Program-made: the position numbers and the translations under genes
In this document: in pieces, positions 32,062 through 38,530 of the stretch
Position numbering within the stretch: the first letter of the stretch is position 1
How the letters are laid out: each line of letters opens with the position of its first letter
DNA from: an uncultured Clostridia bacterium
GTDB taxonomy: Bacteria; Bacillota; Clostridia; Lachnospirales; Bianqueaceae
Assembly: GCA_947570515.1 (NCBI GenBank)
Contig: CANOUM010000001.1
Coordinates: forward strand, 1 to 38,530
Reading direction: 5' to 3'
Length of the DNA stretch: 38,530 nucleotides
The notes under the pieces: model-generated
Told to the model about the DNA's origin: nothing
What the model saw: the letters and a program-made list of their open reading frames with translations, nothing else
The model's database searches: none

Positions 32062-33513
32062 ATGGCAAAGCGTAAGAATGTGCTGTTGATTTTGTCGGAT
32101 CAGCAGCGGCTGGATACGGTGAGTGCCTATGGCATGAATGATATTGTGAAAACGCCGCATATTGATGAGCTGGCAGCGGAGGGAATGAAGTTTACGAATG
32201 CATACACGACGTCGGCGATCTGTGCGCCGGCCAGAGCCAGTGTCATGACGGGACTGTATCCGCATAAGCATGGTGTGATTGATAATTTTACGGATATCGT
32301 GGAGGGGACACCGCTGTTGGGTGAGTGCATGCGGGAAGCAGGGTATTACTGCGGCTATGCCGGAAAATGGCATGTGTCTCCGTCAAAGACGCCGGAGGAA
32401 TGTGGATTTCATGATGGAAAGCCGTTTATGGGATATGCATTTCCGGGCAGTCAGGTGTTTCGGCATCTGATTTTTAATCAGCCGCCGGATAATGAGCCGA
32501 ATTATTATGAGGAGTACCTGAAGGAGAATGGGTTTGAAGGGACGGATGTGTCGCATGGCTTTTTGGGAGACAATCCGGCGCTGCAGATTCAGGAGATGTT
32601 CTGCAAGCATGAGGGTCCGATTGAGAGTACGATTGAATATTTTGTAGCGCAGGAGACAAAGCGGATTATCGACATTGCGAAGAATCAGGATAAGCCGTTC
32701 TTTATCTGGTCCAATTTCTGGGGGCCGCATAGCCCGAGCATTGTGCCGGAGCCGTATTATTCGATGTATGATCCGGCGAGCATTCCGGAGCATCCGAGCT
32801 ACTGTGAGACGTTTGAGGATAAGCCGTACGGATATTATCTGTCAGAGAAGATGTGGGGCCTTGGAAATTATGGCTGGAAGGGCTTTCAGGAGATTATCGC
32901 CCGCTATTACGGTCATTGTACGATGATCGATGATATGGTGGGAATGATCATTGACAAACTGAAGGAAGAAGGGCTGTATGAGGATACCATCATTATTTAT
33001 AGTGCGGATCACGGCGACTGTCTGGGAGCACACAAGCTGATTGAAAAGGGCGCCTTTACGTTTGAGGAGATCTATCATATTCCGATGGTGGTAAAGGGAG
33101 CCGGCATTAAGGATAATGAAAGCTTTGTCACGCTGCAGGAGCTGATGCCGACGATTCTGGATATTGCCGGCGCGCAGCCGCCGAAACCTGTGGATGGCGA
33201 GAGCATCCTGCCGCTGATGATGGGAGAGAAGGAGAGCAATGGACGCACGGAAGTATACGGAGAATATCATAATCATTTCTATATTGCGCGGCAGCGCATG
33301 GTGCGGGATCATGACTATCAGCTGACGTTTAATGAGAGTGAGCGCGGTGAGCTGTACGATTTGAAGAAGGATCCGTATCAGCTGCATAATGTGTGCTATG
33401 ATCCGGCTTATGCTGAGGTGAAGAAAGAGTATCTGGAGAAGATGTCCCGGTATATGAAAGAGACGAATGATCCGGCTGGCGTTTGGTTCCACCGGATTAA
33501 AGAGTTTTATTGA
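32062..33513 (+). CDS. Type I sulfatase, Cys-type (formylglycine-dependent)
   Basis: This 483-residue hydrolase has the alkaline-phosphatase fold. Metal residues occur at ILSDQQRLD (Asp13) and YSADHGDCLGAHK near the middle. The active-site motif is CAPARASVMTG (Cys54-x-Pro-x-Arg), whose Cys must be converted to formylglycine. There is no signal peptide, so it acts on imported sulfated sugars or small sulfate esters in the cytosol. Substrate family cannot be set by eye. AAGGAAGGAG precedes the ATG. Neither an FGE nor a canonical anSME maturase is in the window, so maturation depends on genes elsewhere. A terminator follows. Confidence 0.93.
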   Translation: MAKRKNVLLILSDQQRLDTVSAYGMNDIVKTPHIDELAAEGMKFTNAYTTSAICAPARASVMTGLYPHKHGVIDNFTDIVEGTPLLGECMREAGYYCGYAGKWHVSPSKTPEECGFHDGKPFMGYAFPGSQVFRHLIFNQPPDNEPNYYEEYLKENGFEGTDVSHGFLGDNPALQIQEMFCKHEGPIESTIEYFVAQETKRIIDIAKNQDKPFFIWSNFWGPHSPSIVPEPYYSMYDPASIPEHPSYCETFEDKPYGYYLSEKMWGLGNYGWKGFQEIIARYYGHCTMIDDMVGMIIDKLKEEGLYEDTIIIYSADHGDCLGAHKLIEKGAFTFEEIYHIPMVVKGAGIKDNESFVTLQELMPTILDIAGAQPPKPVDGESILPLMMGEKESNGRTEVYGEYHNHFYIARQRMVRDHDYQLTFNESERGELYDLKKDPYQLHNVCYDPAYAEVKKEYLEKMSRYMKETNDPAGVWFHRIKEFY

Positions 33514-33533
33514 TAAAGGAATAATATACAGTA

Positions 33534-33566
33534 AGAGAGCAAAAGCATCAGATGCTTTTGCTCTCT
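33534..33566. terminator. Perfect 16-bp palindromic terminator between convergent genes
   Basis: AGAGAGCAAAAGCATC (33534-33549) pairs with GATGCTTTTGCTCTCT (33551-33566) around a single base. It separates the sulfatase from the leftward flavin reductase. The T tract is weak on both sides, so the stem alone may do most of the work. Confidence 0.75.
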
Positions 33567-33585
33567 CGTTTGTTGCGGAAGCAGC

Positions 33586-34182
33586 TTATGTTTGGGGATT
33601 AGCCATATTTTTCATAGGGTCTCCCCATTTTCCGAGATATCTTCCGTCAATGGAAGAATATGTTTCTTCACCCGGACATAGTACTGGGGCGGCCTGCATC
33701 AATCGTTCTGTAAAGGGGATTGTCATATCCAGCAGTTTTTCATCCTGCGTTACATTACGGATTAAACAAAGAAAAATGTCGGATCCATCTCCCATAGGGA
33801 TGGATTCCTTCACTTCCAGTTCAAAACTTACAGGGCTTTCTGCAATGGTTGGCACATCTAATACTTGTCCCCGTTCTACAGCAGGCAGGTATTTCATTTT
33901 ATCAGGGGTGCTTCTGCCATCGGTACACCCATAATAATCTGCCAGAGGCAGCAACTGTTCAGATACGAGATTGGCCGAGAATACACCATTTTTGCGGATC
34001 AAATCCTTGGTCAGCTTCTCCTCGCCTATACAAGTCATTACTCCGAGTCCTTCGGCGAGATGGCAATATCCAAACCAGCAGAAAAGACCAAAATGGGGCT
34101 GCCCGTCTTCCTGCTTTGTGCCATAAAGAAATAATGTCTGTGGGCAGAAATTATTATCAATCTTAGTTTTTATCTTTGCCAT
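33586..34182 (-). CDS. Flavin reductase-like FMN-binding protein
   Basis: This 198-residue protein of the split-barrel FMN-binding fold has features such as GVMTCIGEEKLTKDLIRKNGVFSANLVSEQLLPLADYYG, FELEVKESIPMGDGSDIFLCLIRNV and a C-terminal YLGKWGDPM. Such proteins bind FMN and reduce flavin, or carry electrons in small oxidoreductase reactions. The partner is unknown. It starts inside the end of the marR gene (20-base overlap), with AAAGGAAAGGAT upstream, so the pair is translationally coupled and probably controlled by the MarR protein. Confidence 0.85.
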   Translation of the reverse strand: MAKIKTKIDNNFCPQTLFLYGTKQEDGQPHFGLFCWFGYCHLAEGLGVMTCIGEEKLTKDLIRKNGVFSANLVSEQLLPLADYYGCTDGRSTPDKMKYLPAVERGQVLDVPTIAESPVSFELEVKESIPMGDGSDIFLCLIRNVTQDEKLLDMTIPFTERLMQAAPVLCPGEETYSSIDGRYLGKWGDPMKNMANPQT

Positions 34183-34642
34183 TATGTATATCCTTTCCTT
34201 TTTTCAATGCTTGTTCTGCTCGATCCAGATTGGAAACGATGCGATCAAGATACTGTTCTAATTCTCTGATCTCGGTCTTTTCAAAATCCATAAAAAACAG
34301 ACTGTTCATCTGCTGGGAGACTTGATTATAACGGCTCTCCAATGCACGGGCTTTTGGTGTCAGGCTTATCAGGCTTTGACGCCGATCAGAAGCTGAAATT
34401 TCTCGATAAATTAAACCGTTTTCTTCCATTCTACAAAGCATGACGGTAAGTGTATTTTTGGCTAATCCTGTCTTTTGAGCAAGTTCTACAATAGGAATCC
34501 CTTCACTTTTCCATAACACATAAAGAATATGTCCTTGTGGTCCGTTAAACTCCTCGACGCCGCATGTCTGCAAAAGCCGTTCAAAAACTCTCCCCTGAAT
34601 CTGTTTAATATGGGAAATTAAAAAGCCTGTTCGTGTTTCCAA
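34163..34642 (-). CDS. MarR-family transcriptional regulator
   Basis: This 159-residue winged-helix repressor has GPQGHILYVLWKSEGIPIVELAQKTGLAKNTLTVMLCRMEENGLIYREISASDRRQSLISLTPKARAL. It contains the recognition helix and the DRR wing typical of MarR. It starts with TTG at 34640-34642, with GGAAGG ten bases upstream; no in-frame ATG occurs before residue 69, which lies in the DNA-binding domain. The leader is long and folded (see the regulatory entry). It likely represses itself and the flavin reductase in response to a small molecule or oxidant. Confidence 0.9.
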   Translation of the reverse strand: METRTGFLISHIKQIQGRVFERLLQTCGVEEFNGPQGHILYVLWKSEGIPIVELAQKTGLAKNTLTVMLCRMEENGLIYREISASDRRQSLISLTPKARALESRYNQVSQQMNSLFFMDFEKTEIRELEQYLDRIVSNLDRAEQALKKGKDIHNGKDKN

Positions 34643-34729
34643 CGTTGTTATACCTTCCTTGCTTACCGCTTCGCAAGGATAGAAGCGGTAGTTTTGCTGT
34701 CAGCATAAAAAAGGACGTCTCCTTTTCAT
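34643..34729 (-). promoter_or_regulatory. Structured marR leader: two competing hairpins and short upstream ORFs
   Basis: Read on the minus strand, the leader has a 9-bp hairpin TACCGCTTC/GAAGCGGTA (plus 34682-34690 and 34664-34672). A second, incompatible 7-bp hairpin TCCTTGC/GCAAGGA (34673-34679 and 34657-34663) has a right arm that covers the GGAAGG ribosome site. Upstream, ATG at 34727-34729 opens a nine-codon ORF (MKRRRPFLC, stop at 34700-34702). A second ATG at 34704-34706 opens a 33-codon ORF in another frame that runs through both hairpins into the marR start. The layout resembles translational attenuation. Peptide function is unproven. Confidence 0.5.
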
Positions 34730-34735
34730 AATAAA

Positions 34736-34764
34736 ATAGTACTATATAGAACTTATTTTGTCAA
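34736..34764 (-). promoter_or_regulatory. Promoter of marR-flavin reductase with palindromic operator
   Basis: On the minus strand TTGACA (plus 34759-34764), a 17-base spacer and TACTAT (34736-34741). A 10-base palindrome ATAGTACTAT covers the -10 region, a likely MarR site. The predicted start falls at the ATG of the first short leader ORF. Confidence 0.7.
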
Positions 34765-34920
34765 GGAGTAAAATTAGTAAAGGGTAAAAAATAGGGAAAA
34801 GAAAGAATAAGATTGTAGAATTGTCTAATCTTGTATGATAAAATATGTATGTTGAAAATCCAAGACATGCATTTTAGAGAGCAATAGGTGTAATCAATAA
34901 TGAGTTGCGGAGGATTAGCA

Positions 34921-35400
34921 ATGATTAGAAAAGCAGAAGAAAGAGATTTACAACGGATAGCCGAAATCATTATATTTGGGAAACGTGTCGCATATTGTTC
35001 TATTTTTCAAAATGATATGGTGTCATTTAACGAGCTGAGAGTCGTAGCTCTTTATAATGAATTATATAATGATTCAGAGAAATGGAAAAATATGCTGGTG
35101 TATGATGATGGAATTGTAAAAGCGGTTATCAACTATATTGATACGGAAAATAAAGACACTATTGAAATACTTGATTTTTATGTGGAGCCATTTTTTAAGG
35201 GAGAGGGAATAGGAAGAAAGCTGATAAATCAATTATGTAATAAAGTAAAAAGGCAATATAATACCATTATTTTGTGGGTAATTAAAGACAATATTTCGGC
35301 AAGAAAATTTTATGAACGGAATGGATTTCAAAGGACGGACAATGAGCGTTTGATTGAAGGAACAAATAAATTAGAGATGCAGTATGTCAGATATTTGTAA
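34921..35400 (+). CDS. GNAT-family N-acetyltransferase, AT-rich
   Basis: This 159-residue GNAT protein begins MIRKAEERDLQRIAEI. The acetyl-CoA loop is EILDFYVEPFFKGEGIGRKLINQL (KGEGIG), and the C-terminal motif is VIKDNISARKFYERNGFQR. The ATG at 34921 was chosen over 34900 because GGAGG (34909-34913) lies just before it. Base composition is strikingly AT-rich compared with the operons to the left, as in the following genes, suggesting acquired DNA. The acceptor substrate is unknown; it resembles small RimI-like or drug-acetylating GNATs. Confidence 0.9.
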   Translation: MIRKAEERDLQRIAEIIIFGKRVAYCSIFQNDMVSFNELRVVALYNELYNDSEKWKNMLVYDDGIVKAVINYIDTENKDTIEILDFYVEPFFKGEGIGRKLINQLCNKVKRQYNTIILWVIKDNISARKFYERNGFQRTDNERLIEGTNKLEMQYVRYL

Positions 35401-35464
35401 TGGGATGATATCTAAATACAAAGTTTAAGTCTGAAAATGAGAAAGTTTAGGAGTGTGAAAAGGT

Positions 35465-35701
35465 ATGTTTAGTTTAAAGAAAGAACAGAGAAAAAAGAAT
35501 ATATTTCTAATTTTATCCATTATTTCTGCATTTGTATTTATTGCAGGAGTGATGTGTACCATCATGGGAGAATTAAGTCCGGTACAATTTATAATCAATG
35601 AAAGTCCCATTAAATTAGTTGTTCTCCCTGCGCTTATATTTTTTGTAGCATTTGCATTATATAAAAATAGTAAAAAAGCAATAGAAGAAAACACAAAGTA
35701 A
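35465..35701 (+). CDS. Small hypothetical membrane protein (two helices)
   Basis: This 78-residue protein has a basic N-terminus (FSLKKEQRKKN), two hydrophobic helices (about 13-34 and 49-65) and a charged C-terminus. I recognise no family. It shares the AT-rich composition of its neighbours and lies 64 bases after the GNAT gene. The ribosome site is weak (GAGTGTGAAAAGG), so the gene is plausible but not certain. Confidence 0.55.
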   Translation: MFSLKKEQRKKNIFLILSIISAFVFIAGVMCTIMGELSPVQFIINESPIKLVVLPALIFFVAFALYKNSKKAIEENTK

Positions 35702-35780
35702 TTTTAATCTAAATTTGAAAATCGCAATTTTATAAGTGGTTATTGCTCCTCATAGGGTTTCAATAAAATCCTTCAAAAGT

Positions 35781-35810
35781 CTTGAAAATAAAGGATTTAT
35801 CGGAATGTGT
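35781..35810 (+). repeat. Copy 1 of a 30-bp spacer motif
   Basis: This 30-base segment starting CTTGAAAATAAAGGATTTAT is 28/30 identical to the copy at 37262-37291. With the AAATCCTT at 35766 it forms an imperfect hairpin. A second shared element, ATAAGGGCAAAATAAAGG, lies at 35865-35882 and resembles 37205-37222. The 35702-35998 spacer holds nothing else recognisable. Confidence 0.75.
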
Positions 35811-35998
35811 TCGCTTTACCCCTTTATATAATTTCACACAAGTTTATTCTTACTCTGATTGCTTATAAGGGCAAAATAAAGGGCAGTTAATCTGATGCTA
35901 TCTATAGAATGTATAAGTCAAATATGCATGCAAGCGTAGATATTTTTATCATTGTTTGGAACGAATGAAAAACTAAGAAATATGAGGAGGAATAAAAA

Positions 35999-37024
35999 AT
36001 GCAACTACGAATATCGAGTATACCCATAATGCTTGAATATTTATCAAAAATGAATGCAGAATCCGTCGATAAAGCTGTGGTTGAAAAAATTTTCGAGCAT
36101 GAAGATTATCAGTTCGAAATGAGGCGGTACGGTTTACACTCTGCGGACCCGCTTATATCTTATTTTTCACACCTTAGAAGCATCAAGGTGGGGGACATTC
36201 CTGATTTAAGCAATGAACGAAAAAGTGCATTAAGAGATAAGCATAAACTGTGGTTAGACTGTTCAACTAATCTACAAAAATACTACAATCGTTATGAAAA
36301 GGTAAAGCATATTCTTTGTGATGACAATATTCAATCTCTACAGCATAAGCTCTTTGCTGCATTTCCAAATGAAGTTGCCATAAACGATATAAGTATTATA
36401 TCAACACTAAGTTTTGGACCTTCCTTCGGATATGTTTATGAGAATGCATTGCATATAGATTTGTTTGGTATTGAAGATATCTGCACAATTGAAGAGATGC
36501 CATACATTATTCTTCATGAGATGCACCATCTACAAGTTCAAAAACTAATTGGCAGTTATCATTCTTTCACTCGGAATTTTGGTTTACTGGATGACTACAT
36601 ATTTAGATTTAGTGGTGAGGGCTTGGCAATTAAGTTCTGCAATAACGCCGAAGGCGTTGTATCAAAGAAATTGGATAACCATTTGAATGCCAATATAGGT
36701 ATTCCTGCAATGTCCATACTTAACAATCATTTTAAGGAGCATTTCAATCTTTTCAATGATACAATTAAGAGAATTAAACAAAATTCAATTACTGCAAGTG
36801 AAATTGATGAACAGTTCAAGTCTTATTGGTGGAATCCATACCTTTATAAAGATGAGAATCCATTTCTAACACAAACGCCAATATACAGCTTTGGAAATGA
36901 AATTTTTGGATGTATTTTTGATGCTTTTGGAATGGAAATATTGTTTGAATGTTTTTATAACCCCGCTAAAGTTATTGAATATTTTAATAAGACAAACTGT
37001 GGGTATATTATTTCGGAAACATAA
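35999..37024 (+). CDS. Putative zinc-dependent peptidase (HExxH, DUF5700-like)
   Basis: This 341-residue, AT-rich, mostly helical protein has the gluzincin-type pattern ILHEMHHLQVQ with HExxH at His173-His177. A downstream glutamate in FRFSGEGLAIKF (Glu207) could be the third zinc ligand. Its size and motif spacing resemble DUF5700 putative peptidases. There is no signal peptide or membrane segment, so it should be cytosolic. GAGGAGG precedes the ATG. It is bracketed by spacers carrying the same repeat elements on both sides. No substrate or partner gene is evident. Confidence 0.6.
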   Translation: MQLRISSIPIMLEYLSKMNAESVDKAVVEKIFEHEDYQFEMRRYGLHSADPLISYFSHLRSIKVGDIPDLSNERKSALRDKHKLWLDCSTNLQKYYNRYEKVKHILCDDNIQSLQHKLFAAFPNEVAINDISIISTLSFGPSFGYVYENALHIDLFGIEDICTIEEMPYIILHEMHHLQVQKLIGSYHSFTRNFGLLDDYIFRFSGEGLAIKFCNNAEGVVSKKLDNHLNANIGIPAMSILNNHFKEHFNLFNDTIKRIKQNSITASEIDEQFKSYWWNPYLYKDENPFLTQTPIYSFGNEIFGCIFDAFGMEILFECFYNPAKVIEYFNKTNCGYIISET

Positions 37025-37261
37025 TCTCGGAAGAGGTAAAAAATACTCTTCAAATAGTGAACCTGCTCTTCATAAAGCGAAATACTCTATTGTACAAATT
37101 GCAGGTTTGTGCGATGAGTGCACTTCGTTCGCAAATTTCGAAGGCTTATTACTCTCTGAAAGAGTATTTTGTATTCAGATAAATAAATTTTCTTGTTTTG
37201 ACTCATAAGGGCAGAAATAAGGAAAAATACATAAGGTTGGGAAACCAAATGGTCGAAATTC

Positions 37262-37291
37262 CTTGAAAATAAAGGATTTATTGCAATGTGT
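37262..37291 (+). repeat. Copy 2 of the 30-bp spacer motif, overlapping the Nudix gene start
   Basis: It differs from copy 1 at two of 30 positions. It supplies the AAGGA-type ribosome site and the start codon of the Nudix gene. The spacer before it (37025-37261) contains inverted AATACTCT/AGAGTATT arms and the ATAAGGGCA element at 37205, but no gene I can support. Confidence 0.75.
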
Positions 37292-37807
37292 AAAATAGTA
37301 AAAATGATTGAAATTCACGGTGTAAATGCACATAAAGCTTTTACTAAAACGCGTGTGGGATGTAGAGGAATTGTAATAAAAGATTCTCGTATGCTTATTT
37401 CACACGAAGTAAATGCTGATTATTATTTGATCCCGGGTGGTGGTTTGGAAGCAGGGGAAACACCCGAAGAATGTTGTATTCGTGAGATTTGTGAAGAAAC
37501 AGGATATATTGTAAAACCTAGTATTCATTTTCTTACGATACATGAATACTACGAAGAGTACAAATTTATAAGCCACTACTTTCTTTGTGATATTATAGGG
37601 GAATCAGAGCAAAACTTAACCGCCGATGAAATCAAACGAGGATTGATTCCCGAATGGATAAGTCCAGATAAAATGCTTGAACTATATTCGAAGCATGGTG
37701 ATTTTGCAATACCTAACCAGAAGAAGCAAGGAGCATATTTGCGGGAGTATATTACACTCAAAGAATATCTCAGAAAATCCAACATTATTTCACCTTTATT
37801 TCTGTAA
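37286..37807 (+). CDS. Nudix hydrolase, AT-rich accessory copy
   Basis: This 173-residue protein has a complete Nudix box at residues 52-74 (G, GLEAG, E, TPEECCI, then REICEETGY). It is short and unlike the copy at 4147-4674, so it is not a recent duplicate. The start ATG at 37286 lies inside the second copy of the repeated spacer motif, with AAAGGATTT before it; a second in-frame Met at residue 7 is possible. Substrate unknown. It belongs to the AT-rich accessory stretch. Confidence 0.88.
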   Translation: MCKIVKMIEIHGVNAHKAFTKTRVGCRGIVIKDSRMLISHEVNADYYLIPGGGLEAGETPEECCIREICEETGYIVKPSIHFLTIHEYYEEYKFISHYFLCDIIGESEQNLTADEIKRGLIPEWISPDKMLELYSKHGDFAIPNQKKQGAYLREYITLKEYLRKSNIISPLFL

Positions 37808-37907
37808 TAAAGGCGGTAAGGCAGTTCTGGCTATTCAAATCCTTGAGCCTGCTGCAGGGCATCAAACCCCGACATTGTTATATAGAACGATCGCAAGAAT
37901 CCTGAAG

Positions 37908-37923
37908 GGATTTCTTGCAATGT
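37908..37923 (+). repeat. Third, partial copy of the spacer motif
   Basis: GGATTTCTTGCAATGT shares GGATTT-N-TTGCAATGT with copy 2. It sits in the 178-bp spacer between the Nudix and methyltransferase genes. In one frame this spacer reads like a C-terminal relic ending ILKGFLAM, comparable to LENKGFIAM over copy 2. Confidence 0.5.
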
Positions 37924-37985
37924 AAAAAAGCTGTATCTGAAAAATTTAAAACGGTTATTAGACATCCGATGAAAGAGATATAATT

Positions 37986-38530
37986 ATGAAACTAATACAA
38001 ATCATGGCACTTGCCGTACTTGCGCTATTCTATACCGCATACTTTACTAAAATGATTTTACAACGCCGAAAGGGTGTGAAAACAGACCAAATCGGCAAAG
38101 GCAGAAAGCCCCGAAAGGTACTTGTGACTGAGATACTGATGAAGCTCGCAACCTACTCTATTGTCATTGTGGAAGTGGTCAGTATCGTCATGAATTTCCG
38201 TATGTGGAAATCCTCTTATGCGCGGATTGGCATAGGCGTTGCAGCTCTTGGCGTTCTTGTCTTTATCGTAGCTATGGTAACGATGAGGGATAGCTGGAGA
38301 GCGGGCATACCGGAAAAAGATAAAACCGAGCTTGTAACAACGAAAATATACCGTATCAGCCGCAACCCCGCTTTTCTCGGTTTTGATGTAATGTATCTTG
38401 GTATGCTAATTGCATTTTTCAATTACTTGCATTTGATTTTTGCGTTTTACGCCATTATAATGCTTCATTTGCAGATATTACAAGAGGAAAAGTATTTGAC
38501 CGAAGCCTTTGGAGAGAAATATACCGAATA
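37986..38530 (+). CDS. Isoprenylcysteine carboxyl methyltransferase-like (ICMT/PEMT) membrane protein, partial
   Basis: The gene starts at ATG 37986 and runs off the right edge (181 complete codons visible). It encodes a membrane protein with N-terminal helices (KLIQIMALAVLALFYTAYF), further helices and the ICMT/PEMT-family end motif. In that motif IYRISRNPAFLGF is followed by LQEEKYLTEAFGEKYTE; the RNPxxLG and EExxLxxxFGxxY elements bind SAM. Bacterial members methylate unknown lipids or small thiols. A GAAAGAGAT site precedes the start. The sequence is less AT-rich than the gene before it. Confidence 0.85.
   Translation, partial: MKLIQIMALAVLALFYTAYFTKMILQRRKGVKTDQIGKGRKPRKVLVTEILMKLATYSIVIVEVVSIVMNFRMWKSSYARIGIGVAALGVLVFIVAMVTMRDSWRAGIPEKDKTELVTTKIYRISRNPAFLGFDVMYLGMLIAFFNYLHLIFAFYAIIMLHLQILQEEKYLTEAFGEKYTE

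Noticed and set aside
36891..37208. 105-residue ORF overlapping the end of the HExxH gene
   Set aside because: Its first part is a shadow of the protease-like gene. The last 40 residues have some coding look but no start or ribosome site.
37677..37925. 82-residue ORF overlapping the Nudix 3' end
   Set aside because: The first half overlaps a sound gene. Only the tail (GGKAVLAIQ...ILKGFLAM) looks protein-like, so I treat it as a possible relic, not a gene.

Overview
The window looks like chromosome of an anaerobic Gram-positive Clostridia member, plausibly a gut Lachnospiraceae-type bacterium. The grounds are strong AGGAGG-type ribosome sites, tight operons, moderate GC through most of the window, and the gene mix: KtrAB, Mrp/Mbh-type antiporter, NiaR, archaeal-type G1P dehydrogenase, intracellular glycosidases, PflX-like radical SAM, DUF3783 and DUF3737. 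No rRNA, tRNA, transposase, integrase or CRISPR array was seen. Species cannot be fixed from sequence alone.

Layout. 1-5.7 kb: tail of an M14 carboxypeptidase and a convergent patatin-like lipase, then a rightward operon with VanZ-like protein, K+ uptake subunits KtrB/TrkH and KtrA/TrkA, a Nudix hydrolase and an SGNH esterase. 5.8-7.7 kb: a LysR regulator divergent from a DUF3737 beta-helix protein. 7.8-17.0 kb: a ten-gene leftward operon encoding an Mrp/Mbh-type cation/H+ antiporter (MrpE, F, G, MbhD, MbhE-MrpB fusion, MrpC, MrpD) plus three further NuoL/M-like antiporter subunits. No hydrogenase or NADH-oxidising subunit is present. Its leader has a promoter directly abutting a terminator-like hairpin. 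17.1-20.3 kb: alpha-galactosidase (GH36) and a D-2-hydroxyacid dehydrogenase under their own promoter. 20.3-22.4 kb: DUF3783 protein divergent from niaR and a PfoR/PTS-EIIC-like membrane protein.

22.5-28.8 kb: a GNAT gene; a 525-bp intergenic region holding a periodic array of inverted repeats; an operon of nitrilase-family amidase, HAD phosphatase, TSUP exporter and a GH101/GH129-like glycosidase; then a truncated MerR start fused in front of an APH/choline-kinase-type gene. 28.9-33.5 kb: sn-glycerol-1-phosphate dehydrogenase (leftward), an EamA transporter, a PflX-like radical SAM protein and a Cys-type sulfatase.

33.6-38.5 kb: a leftward marR-flavin reductase pair with an elaborate leader, followed by a markedly AT-rich accessory stretch. 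That stretch carries a GNAT, a small membrane protein, an HExxH protease-like protein, a Nudix hydrolase and a truncated ICMT-type methyltransferase, separated by spacers that share a repeated motif. It looks acquired. The most unusual items are the four-module Mrp operon with an in-frame stop before its last membrane helix, the hairpin leader of that operon, the NiaR-linked transporter, the 53-bp-period inverted repeat array, and the marR leader with mutually exclusive hairpins.
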